64,000 bases of DNA from assembly GCA_037013685.1 (NCBI GenBank), contig CM072886.1, positions 6,448,001 through 6,512,000 of the forward strand. Direction: 5' to 3'. Shown in pieces: positions 36,840 through 47,560 of the stretch. The notes below the pieces were generated by a model. It did no database searches and was not told the DNA's origin. It saw only the letters and a program-made list of their open reading frames with translations. A program made the translations under genes and the position numbers. This DNA comes from Acridotheres tristis. Its lineage: Eukaryota; Chordata; Aves; Passeriformes; Sturnidae. How positions within the stretch are numbered: position 1 is the stretch's first letter; the number at the start of each line of letters is the position of its first letter.

Positions 36840-38420
36840 GGAATCTATCATGATGGTCAAATTAAATAATAATAGATTGTCATATTTACTTTATAAACAA
36901 TTGCATGCCTTATAGGTTGGAAATAAGAAAAACTAAACAGATGATTCTTTAAAAAATGTGAAGTTAATGTGGTGCAACAGGTGAAACTGGCATGTCTCTG
37001 ATGTTTCATGAACTGGGTTTCCGTGAAATGTTTGGGGTTTATTTTTCTCATTGTTAAATTTGCTGCAAAGAGTAGCCCTTTTAAAAGGAATTTAAAAGTC
37101 TTTAAATACAATTGCTTGGATGCTTTCAGAAGATGGGGCTCTGATATCAGTTAATTTTGTATATTATGTTGCATTATTAGTTAAATAATGTGTATTTTCC
37201 ATGATCTGAAGCTCAGTTGACTTGCTTAGTGATAACATTGATTTGACTATTTTAACTTAGCTTTGGTTTTATATTCATTCATTTCATTTGATATTCAATG
37301 ATGAGAAATGCTTAATTTCCATAATATACAGCAATTTATAGGCTGGGCATTGAGTACTAGAGGACATTCACATTTATAAGTCTGTCTTCAAATAAATGTA
37401 ACATCTCTATTTATGGTTTTGTTTGTTGAAAAGTGTTATTGCCTGAGTGAAAATTATATTTTAATCATCATACAAGTTTCATTTGTGCAAACAGGCAGTT
37501 TCCTTAGAAATTAAAACAGATCCATTAAGCATAAGTAGATATTATATCATATTAAGTGACATGAGATAATTGCTGTAGTCAAAGCATGGTGCTTAAATGG
37601 GCTCCGGGAGTGGTTTAGTTGTAAGAGACAAAATGTCCTTCTTGGATAGAAGTATTTTATTTGCATATAGCCATGTCTGTTGTTGTGCAGCTGAACACTT
37701 TGTCCTTTACCTCCCATTTGTGAAAGCTATTTAACTGCAGGCTATTAGGCATCCTTTAATTGATGCATTTTCTGCTCTTCTCCCTGAAGCGTTTGTCCCT
37801 GTTCCATCATTGTGGTACCTGGCATTTCAGGGTAATAGCACTCAAAATTAAAACTGCTGCAGAATCAGATGTCAGTTTTAAATATTACTCTTTCCCTTTT
37901 TTTCCTATTCCAAACTATTCTGGATAGAAGTTCATCGAAATCTCAAAGAGGGCTTTTATGGTTGGGATTAAACCAAAAGGGTTAGACCTTATATTGTGCA
38001 GAGTTTGCTTTTATAATAAGCCATAATATATTTATGCAGGAGATTTTATGTCTATGATATGGCACACAGTCCCTCCCTCCACTTAACTCTCAGCATTAAC
38101 TTGCTCAGTATTTATGGATATATCAAAATTATGATTTACACTGTACTTATCATTAACATCCCTTGCAATAGCTCTCCGTAGTTCTTGCCATCCTTCAGAA
38201 TCCAGCCATAAAATGAAGAGATTAACAGATAATTAAATTAAATCCTTAATTATTTGGGGATGATGAATTCACTCTGTGATTCCAGAAAGGTATGGAGAGT
38301 CTTTTTCACAAGCAGTATAAATTGAAACCAGTGGAGCTGTGATGATTTATGCCTTCTTGATGATCTGACTCACACTGTTAATTTTCTGCTCCTCTTTTAA
38401 AAACATATTAATAAAAAATG
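36840..38420. promoter_or_regulatory. Repeat-free AT-rich block, candidate conserved noncoding sequence
   Basis: About 1.6 kb without any repeat I can recognise. It contains an exact octamer 'atttgcat' near 37659 (POU-type), 'ttaattgatgcattttc' near 37757, 'gagataattgctg' near 37563, and a dense 'ataattaaatt...ccttaattattt' patch near 38230-38258. Such density of homeodomain-like words in a repeat-free stretch is typical of deeply conserved vertebrate enhancers. AT-rich DNA also yields them by chance. There is no direct evidence of function. Confidence 0.22.
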
Positions 38421-39894
38421 GATGTAGGAACTGTTTATTAAAATATGAAGCTTTCAAGATATTTTTTGAAATATTATATACACTCCAAGATAGCACTGCT
38501 TGAAAAGTATCTGTCATTTTTCACACCAAATAGAATGTCCTTCAGCAAAAGGCAGGGAAACTTCACTTTTGTTTCTCCAGATTTCTGCCATCCATGGGAT
38601 GCCTCTCATTGTTTTCAACTAATTCTTGATCTGACCTGTGTTTCATGCTGATCTCCAGAGGGTTAGAATATATCACTGGCAGTTAAATCTTCCAAGGTGT
38701 TTGGCAGATAAAAACTCCTGCTGGAGAAGTGGTTGGTTACTAAACACTCCTGAAGACACAGCCAACTCAGCCCAGTAAGGACATAAAGCCAAACTTACCA
38801 GTAAAACCACGCCAGGGAAATTCATTAAAGAGTCAAAAAAGCAGAAAAAATAAGAAGTCAATCTTTCTGTACTCAATTCTGAGTACATTTGCTCAAAAAA
38901 TGTGCCTACAGTCATTATAAAGCAAATTGTAGATTATGGAATTTGATGGGAATGCTGGGCTATGGTGAGGACTGAGGGTTATAATTTTTACCTCAGGTAC
39001 TGGGCTTTTTTGAGACCTTGTTAGTAATGGTTCTTCTTGATGCAGAGACTGTTAACACTTGCCCCAAGCTTGGAAAAAACCACCGTGCCGAGTTTTCTTA
39101 GCAATAAAAAAAGTAAAGCAATCGTCATGGAAACATGAAAATCGGTATGAAAGTATATAATGGCTACTTCAAAGCCACTGATCCTCTTGTGCAAGCCTTT
39201 ATTTAGAAAAGAGCTCAGAACAGACATTATTTACTCGATAGGACACTCCATTGTGATCCATCATACCTGCAAGTGTTTAAGCTCCAGGTTTTTTAATGTG
39301 TTTTTGACCCAATAGATTATGATGGCTATAAAACCCTATTATGGCCTTTCATGCTAAGTGTTTGAAGGGGTGTTTGGAGTAAATATGCCTTTTTGAAAAA
39401 TCCCTATAATTTGTTTCAGAAAATGCTTATGGTAGTGGGCTGGAGCAATTTGTTCTCTTCAGGAAGAGCTCCTGGAACTGTCACCAATTCCATCAGCCAG
39501 CTGTACTTTCCTACATCATAATTGTTGTATTTTAAGCTGTAAATTGTTATAAAACACTGATTCTGGAGCAATTTTTAAGTCTCTCTGATTCTTAAATACA
39601 TATCTTGATAAATATTATTTTGAATAGCTTGTGTTAGCATGTATAGACTGAGATGTAAAAAGAATGTCTTATTTAAGTGCTGTTAAAATACATTATATTT
39701 TTTTAAAATTATAGACTGAGCTCCAGCCTTAAAGGCATCAAGGCTGAAGGGTTTTAACCTGCTAACAGAATGTGTGTGAGACTTTTAGGGCTTTCCTTCT
39801 CCCTCAAGTGGCAGTGCCCTTTCATTTCTGAGCATAATATGAGTGCAAGTTCCAGATTGTCCATCAGTACGGTGCAGTTTTAAATGTGGAGAAT
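38421..39894. other. Unique AT-rich sequence, no gene seen
   Basis: Short frames only. A small stem 'agcctt...aaggct' near 39725-39743 is weak. No repeat family, exon or RNA gene is supported. Confidence 0.5.
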
Positions 39895-40709
39895 TCCATT
39901 TCTTCCTTGCAGTGTGCAGGACAGCTGTTCCTGGGCTGTGCTGTGTCAGAGCATCCTGCAGCAGCTCAGCCTAAGCAAGAAATGATGTAAGAGCTGATGG
40001 CCCCAGATCTGAATGAGCAGAGATGGTTTTAGGAAGGGAACACGCATCTCTGGAAATTTCTTGATGGTTTCTTTTCTGCCTGTCCCTCTGGTAGCTTTTG
40101 ACAGGAGGCTAATGGTTGCAGCAGCCCATCAATTAGCACTCTCCCCACTTCCCATTTGCATGGCTGCTGCTCCCATCCTCTGTAGCAGGCACTAATGGGG
40201 GAAGGATGACTGGGAGAGGAGAGGGGGAGAGGGAGGAGGCGTCTGAAAGCCTGCAAACCACCCTCAGCACAGGCAGGTGGAGAAAGGCTTGGGCTGAGCA
40301 CATCCTGAAGGCAAGGTCCTGCAGCAGAGGATGAGCCTGCAGCACCCATGGGTGCCTGCCCAGGTGGAGGGGGATCAGCCCTCTGGCAACTTGAGCAGCG
40401 AGGACCTGCCTGAGGATGATCTGGTTAGTGCTGGCAGGTGGGAATGGGGTCCGAGAGGAGCAAAGATGACAGAGAGCCCCCAGATCTGAGGGGCAGGTGT
40501 GGGAGATATCTTGGGGCAGCTGCTTGTCGTGTTGGCATAAGGAAAGGAGGAGTCAGGGTTTCTGCTTTTGTGGTTCTCCCTTTGCTTTCTCCTCTCCGTC
40601 CTTTGCTGGCTTTGTGAGCATCTGGAGGAAAGGATAGGCTGGAACAGCTCACACCACCACAGCTTCTGCTGGGACCAACTCCAGTCCCTCTGACTCCTTT
40701 GTCCTCAGG
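39895..40709. other. GC-rich patch with purine tract and a small open frame
   Basis: The block is GC-rich compared with its flanks. It holds a purine-rich tract at about 40198-40240 ('gggagaggagagggggag'). A + strand frame is open from 40298 to a stop at 40489, with an ATG at 40331. Its middle part reads as an acidic, serine-containing peptide ('SGNLSSEDLPEDDL'), and a 'gttagt' donor-like word follows directly at 40423. That is reminiscent of a coding exon, but it matches no protein I can name and has no clear acceptor or promoter. I therefore do not call it a CDS. It lies just upstream of a CR1. Confidence 0.35.
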
Positions 40710-41040
40710 TAAGGAGAAACAGTGAAAGAAGGTTGTAGAGCAATGTGGGTCAGCTTTTTCTCACAGGTAACAAGCAATAGGACAAGAGAAAAAAGACTAA
40801 AGTTATGCTAGGGGAGGTTTAGATTGGATATTAGGAAATATTTCTTCACCAAAAGAGCTGTCAGGCTGCCCAGGGAAGTGGTGGAGTCACCATCTCTGAA
40901 AGTGTTCCAAAAATACATAGATGTGGTGTTCAGATACACAGTTTAGTGATGGACTTGGCAGTGTCAGGTTAATGACTGGACTCAATGATCTTTTCCAGTC
41001 CAAAGAGGACTTTTCTAAGCTTAAAGATTCTATGATTCTG
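40710..41040 (+). mobile_element. CR1 LINE, 5'-truncated with complete 3' terminus
   Basis: The blocks run in order: 'tcacaggtaacaagcaata' (about 40761), 'ggggaggtttagattgga' (about 40811), 'attaggaaatatttcttca' (about 40829), 'cagggaagtggtggagtc' (40871), 'ggttaatgactggactcaa' (about 40967) and the terminal 'gattctatgattctg' ending exactly at 41040. The last is the characteristic CR1 3' end. Compared with related copies it lacks the 'aagcactggaaca'-type segment before 'ggctgcccaggg', a small internal deletion. It shares an identical 23-base block with the CR1 at 25150-25340. Confidence 0.92.
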
Positions 41041-43106
41041 GGTGGGTTTTATCTCCTGTGATTGTGAAACGGTTTGGTTGTGTCCACTTCAAGTCCTCTA
41101 CTTTCAAGGACTTCTCATGGCTGAACAGGAGGCTCCACCATTCTCCCCTCTGGGGATTGTTGTCCTGGCCCAGGACTCAGCCATGCTCTATGGACTCGCC
41201 TGGAAAGTGCTCAGACAAGTGAACCAAGAAATGGTGGTTCAAAAATAACCATTTCCACATGAATGTGAATCAATCACTTATAATTTTCTGTTTATGAAAC
41301 TGAAAAGGTCAAATGTTCACCTTGAGGAGGAATTTAGGCCATTTTCTGCTCTCTGTGGGATGCATTTTGGTAATGAGAGTGGCAGAAAACAAACTTCATT
41401 CATTTAAAATAATAAGGAAAAGCATTTTAATATATTCTTGGGCATAGCAATTAGTGCTACAGAGGTCTTCCTTGCAAAGATGAGTTTGCTCAAACTGGTC
41501 TAAGTTATTCAGGACCTGTCCTTTGTGTTGTGAAACTAGTGAGAAAAACCCTATAAATCAATAGAAATATACATTACTGATTTTGCTGTGTATTGCTCCT
41601 TTTAAAACTCTTATAAGTTTTCTAATTATACTTAAATGTAAGTGTGTGGTGTATTGGTTCAATAGGGGAACTACTTAATTCACTTCATGCTCAAAGGGCA
41701 GATCTGCTCAATCCCCGAGGTCAGTAGGGGACTCTCAGCTGTGGTAAAGCTCTTAAGTGTAAACTGGATTAGAGAATAATTTACACATGCTTGCAAATCT
41801 CAGCGAGCAGCCTTTAAATTGATTGATTTAAGGTTTTAACTGGACTTGGTAAAGCAATCTAGAAATACATCCTACTGCAGAATTAGATACAAATGTAGTA
41901 CACGCCGTTTTAAAAAGCTGCTTTCTGCTTTCCATTTGAATTTTGCAAACCCCTATGGATAAAAAACTATATTGAAACTTAACACACTGATTCTTCGAAC
42001 CTTTATTCAGATAAGCAATTCAATTTGTGACAACAGCTCTTTTGGTTTCTGTGGGAACTGCCTATAAAATAAACATATCTATATCTATCTATATATGTAG
42101 ATATATGTTTACTGCCCTGTCAGAAAAAAATTAATGAATTGTTGAAAAATGAATGGCATTGGGTGTTCACTGTCCTGGCAGTGCTGTGAGGTTTTTGGAT
42201 AGAGCTGACTGAGATGTAGCTGAGCCATAGCTACACAGACCAGGGACATAAGGGTGGTCTTCTGATGGACTTGGATTCATCTCCCTCTCCTGTGGGATGT
42301 AAAACCCTGGCAATAAACTGCAAAGAAGACCCTCCCAGGGTTAAAAACCCTTCACTCCCAACATTTTGGCTGTCATAGCAAGTTCCTTTCAGGTTATTTC
42401 ACCTGAAGATATCAGAGAGGCTGCTTGTTTAATACCAGGGATGACATCAAGGTGTCTGTAGCACATTTCTACATCAGCATTTCTACAAAAGAAATTGCAC
42501 TCTCAGAATATCACACTGCAATTCAAACACTTCAGCAACCTGAAGCTAAAATGGAAAATTGAACAAGCAAATAATCATGAGTATTTCCAGCTTAACTCAT
42601 TTTTGTAAATCACTTTTCACCTGTGATCCTCCTTTCACAATAGACCATGTTAAGAAGTTGACTGCACATCTGTTCATAAAACACTGATGTTGTACTGATG
42701 GCTGTCTGTAATCACTGCTAGCAGTGACAGCAGGCTGTAGGAAATTCACTTCAGCATTTCTAGCCAGCATTTTCGCTGTGAATGATGAGATCTGAGGTTT
42801 CTGGAGTAAAATCCTTGTAGTCATAAGCCGACCTCCAGTAAGTTACAGTAGCTCAAGTCTTAGATGCTGAGGGTCTTCTGGATGAATGCATCTGATTTAA
42901 CAAGCCATGTGGCACGGGGACTAAGCTGTATTGCTTTCCCAGAGAAGTGGCTTCAAATTTTCTCTTCCTATTTAAATGAGATGCAACATATCCATAATTG
43001 CTTTAATTTATTTTTAAATTTTTAAGGGAGGGGAAAGGAGGAGGAACAGCATAAGAATTCAGCCTTCCTGTTCAGGGACAGCACAAGCAGCTTCTCTGAT
43101 TTTGCA
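41041..43106. other. Unique AT-rich sequence, no gene seen
   Basis: No exon or RNA gene is supported. It contains the small tetranucleotide-like repeat at 42074-42109, listed separately. Open frames are under 80 codons. Confidence 0.5.
42074..42109 (+). repeat. Short imperfect TATC/AT microsatellite
   Basis: 'atatctatatctatctata' followed by 'tatgtagatatatg' makes a short interrupted TATC/TA repeat with partial self-complementarity. Confidence 0.75.
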
Positions 43107-43165
43107 TTCATAGAATCATGATTTGGGTTGGAAAAGACCTTAAAGATCATCATTATTTACCTCCA
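43107..43165 (-). mobile_element. CR1 LINE 3' tip, antisense
   Basis: On the + strand the sequence reads 'ttcatagaatcatgattt', then 'gggttggaaaagacctt', then 'aaagatcatc'. This is the reverse complement of the CR1 3' end, where a 'gatgatctttaaggtc' block leads into the terminal 'attctatga' octamers. Only the last 50-60 bases are recognisable, so the copy is very short. The sequence beyond 43165 does not continue the match. Confidence 0.78.
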
Positions 43166-44400
43166 GGATGGAAGGTTCTCTTCCCACCACTGCTCAGTCT
43201 CATATTGCTGTCTTCTCTACATCAGCACATCCTAAAAGCAATGATGGGGAGCTGGGACTTGTCCTTTGATTCATTTTCTATAGCCACAATGGTCTTCTAG
43301 GCAGTCTTAGAGTTTTTTGAAATAAAGGTCTGTGTGCCATGATTGGATGTAGGAGTTTGAGTTTAGTCTTGCTAATTTAAGCTCCTAAATTAGCTCCTAG
43401 CCTCTTCCAAGCAGAAAATAGAAAAATCCCTAAACAAACCAGTGAGCAGGTTTGTCTTTCAAAAAGTTAGGGTTAGTTTCAGTGGGGCAGAAGCTGAATG
43501 CAATGTATTTACATTTAGCAAAAAATATCTGTTTATGCAAAAAACATGGGCTTTTTATTGCCTGTATTTAAAGGACTCACAAAATATTGATGTCAAAAGA
43601 AAGCTCCCACCTCACACATTTTTAATAAAACCAAAGGACTTCTTGCTAGAGGGGTGTGGAGATCTCTCTGTTTGAGGACAGAGTGACCCTTGTGGTAATT
43701 TCATGATCCCCTGAGGGCAGAGATGGGTTGTCCTGCTCATCCCTGGACCATGGTCCCAGCACAAGGCAGAACTTCCTTGAGGACACCTGCTACCACCCCA
43801 CCCCGAAAGAGGTGAGGGGTCCCTGTGGGTCTGTGGGAACTGGGCTGTGCTGTGACAGAGCTCACTGGCACAACTGTCCCCTCCCCAGTACAAAAAGCTG
43901 AGCAGGGACCAGCCCTGTCCCTTTTTCTGATATCTCCATTGAGAAAGGCCTTTCCTACAGAGGTTTTGTTACCCATCTCAGAGTTTTCCTCCTCTGAGTG
44001 GAGGGCAAGTGTTTATTACCCGAGAGCTCTTGCATCTTTGATCCCACAAATAGTTTACATAAGCAAGAAAGCACATGAGCCTGGTCCAGGCTGGCACCTG
44101 AGGAACACTGCTGCTGGTTAATTTGCATGTGCCCTGCTAAATTGAATATTTAATCTGAAAATTTCATAGGTTATACTCATGGGAACTAATGTGCAGAATT
44201 TAATGGCAAATAACACAGTCACTAAAGGTCTACGTATAGAAATTTATTATTGTTTTGTGTGTGTGTTGTTTTTTGGGTTTTTTTGTTTGTTTTAAAGGAT
44301 GTTGAAATTGTCCTGGGGCTCCTCTTGACCCTCTCTCCCTAGAGGGTAGTTGTGACTTCTCCTCCTTTGCCCAGCAACAGCACTGGAGGGTGGGAAGGTG
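43166..44400. other. Unique sequence with a GC-rich part, no gene seen
   Basis: Around 43640-43915 the DNA becomes GC-rich and CpG-poor, giving overlapping open frames of 77-98 codons on both strands. None is recognisable. A G/T-rich low-complexity run lies near 44253-44296. Confidence 0.45.
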
Positions 44401-44660
44401 AAAGTATCCTTGAAGCGTGGCACAGAATAAACGTTTGGGAGATAATTGCTGCATTTAGAGAGGGTACAGAATTAATGGTGTGGTGTCCTTCTGGCGAAAA
44501 AATTGCATGTATTAGAGAAGCAGTGCTAATAATTCAGAATGCCTCTGCAAATGGCAAATGCAGAAGTCTGCATAATTGCACAAATTTGGTGAGTGTAAAA
44601 GTAATGATTTCTGATGGCAACGAATAAAATGGCACATCTTTCAGTTCATAAAGAATTTGT
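44401..44660. promoter_or_regulatory. Candidate conserved noncoding element
   Basis: The block carries 'gataattgctgcatttag' (44441), 'agaattaatgg' (44468), 'gctaataattcagaatg' (44524), 'gcaaatggcaaatgcag' (44547) and 'gcataattgcacaaattt' (44569). Homeodomain-like TAAT cores alternate with direct 'gcaaatg' repeats. Spacing is even and the block is free of repeats. The 91-codon frame over it (44352-44627) has no domain. The enhancer reading is inference only. Confidence 0.25.
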
Positions 44661-47426
44661 TTATGCAAACTCTGGAGTCTACTGAAATCTAAGGACTCAT
44701 TCCCTTTGGCTTTTACTGGGTGCTCTGTTGTCAAGGTGTTACCAGTTTCTGCCTGCAGGCAGGATGACTGGCTCATCTCATCTCATCTGGTGAAAATCAG
44801 TGTTCTCCAGCCTTGGCTGAAGATACCTTAATCTGGAGGACTGGTCAGGAAAATGGTTACTTCTTTCCCCTCTAGTGATTTTTAGACAGTTTTTACATAA
44901 GTTAATAACCAGAAGATTTTTTCTCTGCATTTCACTACCAGAGCAGCTCCTTGATCACTTTTGTTCCCACTTCAGACATACCATTGCTGGGTTTCTGGCC
45001 ATTTTTCTCCTGTGATGATTTCCTTTTATTACCATTGGCTTCCAAACAGCTCACACATGAGACAAACAGGAAAAATATTTCTGAGTGTTGACTGCTCTCT
45101 TCTAATACCTGCAAGAGGGAAGAAGGGAGGTTTCTTGCACCCTTCTGAGGTCAGTCTTAATTTCATCATTCTTGCTCATTGACAGAAAGGAAATGCTCTT
45201 TCCTTTTTCTGCACAAAGAAAAGGACAACATCTGGAGCCGTGTGGTGCCAGCAGAAACCCTCCTGCAGGTAAAAACACCAAGAGGGCACAGATATTCAAC
45301 CATGAGGTTGGATGGAGACCTTATAGGGTACATTTGAGAGTATGTAGCTTAATTCTGCAGCCTCAGAGACTGAGGTCTATTTTATTATGTTGTCTCAGTC
45401 TCCACCATCTGGGAAAGCCATTTTTTTGTTGTAGAAATCTCTCTATAATTAAAGGCACACATTTTTTTTTAACGTCTGTTGTGTTAGTGCATTAGAGTGG
45501 CTAAGCTGCATCCCACAGACTTTCTCAGAGGATAAAGATGTGCAGTAGCAAAGAGGGGGCTATTCTGGTGTACAATCATATTCTTATCTAGATTTTGGAC
45601 TTGTACAGAACTGAATCCTTGGAGGGAGGGAGGCGTTAGTGTTTCCTTGGTTAGCCCTTTGGGAATATAGCCAGACTCCTGGTTGAAGAGTCAAAAGTGT
45701 GATAGAATTTGGGATTATTTGCTTTGAATCAAGGATCTGACCTGTACAGATTTTGGAAAGGTTTTAGTGAGCATTTCTTCCCTTTCCTTCTCTTATCCTG
45801 TTGTTGCTCCCCATAAAGCTCAGAGCAAGCACTTGCTGGACCACATGAAGGAAACAGGTTTATGTCTACTTCTGAATTTCACTGTATTTATTGCTTTTGT
45901 CAGGCTGTTCCTGAGAACCAAGTATCTCTCAAATAGTAACTTATTTGACAGTAAGGAGATGGGATATTACTCTCCACAACATCTGCCACAGTTTCAGGCT
46001 GTGTACAGCAGCTGATGGGGCAAAAAGTCCTCTTGCAGAAGGACAAATCATTACATTCTTTCTTTTGGTGAAGAGCAGTCCCCTCCGGAGCACATGAACC
46101 CTGATAGATGGCTGCAAAAGGTACAGTAGAGTGAACTGAAATTTTTTGACATTAGTTCTTCACAGAGGTGCTTTAAATAGATGTTGCACACAGATTTCCA
46201 GCTCTTAGATGTAGTGGTGCTCCCTGACAAAACTGCCAGAATCATTTGTTTGCTCAGAAAATGAAGCAGTTATGGCATATATTACTTAGAACAAACTGAG
46301 GTTATTTTAAAAGCAATAAAATAATAAAATGAAGGTGAGTTTTTGGTTTTTAAACATACATGGATATTTTCCCACAGATCATAGGGTTTGTGGTGACACA
46401 TAAATTCTTTCTGGATTCTTCTTCAATAAATTTTTGCCTTTTGAATGTGAACTAGCTGCTTTGTGTTTTTTCTTGGTTCAGGCCAGCTACTTGGTTCTGT
46501 GGAAGGTCCTCCTCCTGCTTCATATCTCCCTGCTTCTTCTAATGTTATGAACAGAGAACGTTTTTCATATTTCTGTTCCTAAGCACTCTAAAACACTGGG
46601 ATGCTCCAAGGGCCGTGTCTGAGCAGCCAGACACGAATCATGAAGGTTTTGCAGAGAGAGGAAGCTCTGTGAAATTCATTATTAAAAGCTCTCAGGCTCT
46701 TTCTTTGGCCGCTGGGACTGCCCTGGCAGTGATTCTGTTCCTGCTGCCCCATCACTGAGTGCTCAGGGGCTCCCACCAGGAGTTCTCAGGGTGCAGCAGG
46801 TCTGGGCTCAGCCTGGTGCCCAGGATTTCTGCTTTGCAGGGGATGCTGGGCGGGTGTGTTGCTGCTGGTACCCTTCAGGTATCTAAACTGCACCTGTTTT
46901 CCTTCCTCTTTCTCTCCTCATGCAATTTCTTGTCTGCCTGTTGCACACCAGCACAACGTAAAGAGGACTCTACCTTCTGATTTGTGATAAAAGTGATTCT
47001 AAAAATACCTTGAAGAGATCCCCTGGCCTCTCTTCCTACCAAATCAAATCCAGAGATCATGTTTGTTTTGCTTTCTGCTGTGAATTATTTTTGTCTCCTC
47101 AGTCTTTTATAGAATTACACTCTGAGTGAAAGAAATGATCAAAGGATTGGAACAATTAGTGCAAGAAAGAACATTAAAATATGTATAAAATGCTTTGATT
47201 TAATGATAGCTAATGTGGATGTGAGTTCATAACAGTTTACATATTTATGAAAGATGTAAACATGAGGAAAACAAGAAAATATTTGTCATAACAAGTTGGA
47301 GTTTAATTTACACTCATGGAATGAAATTTTAAATGGAATAATGTATGTGGAATATAAAGAAAATTGTACTGCCTGTAACATTTCTTCAGCTATAAAATCG
47401 TTCACAAAAGATGAAACTAAATTTCT
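44661..47426. other. Unique sequence, no gene seen
   Basis: It includes a small (CATCT)n run near 44773-44788 and a moderately GC-rich part at 46590-46880. Open frames reach about 107 codons but none is recognisable. No repeat family is supported. Confidence 0.5.
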
Positions 47427-47560
47427 TTATATATATAAATATTATATATTATATATTATATATTATACATTATATATTATATATAAATATTATCTATTAT
47501 ATATTGTATTTAATATATATCATATATATATATATATATATATAAAATATATTTAAAATT
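47427..47560. repeat. AT-only tandem repeat (about 7-mer 'attatat', then (AT)n)
   Basis: About 130 bases made almost wholly of A and T. The first part repeats an 'attatat'-like 7-mer, with 'ataaatattat' variants at each end of that array. The second part is (AT)n at about 47520-47542. It is self-complementary throughout and could form cruciforms or slip in replication. The 86-codon frame over it is a low-complexity artefact. Confidence 0.88.

Noticed and set aside
47296..47556. 86-codon open frame ending in repeated Tyr/Ile/Lys
   Set aside because: The C-terminal half is translated AT microsatellite, so it is low-complexity artefact.
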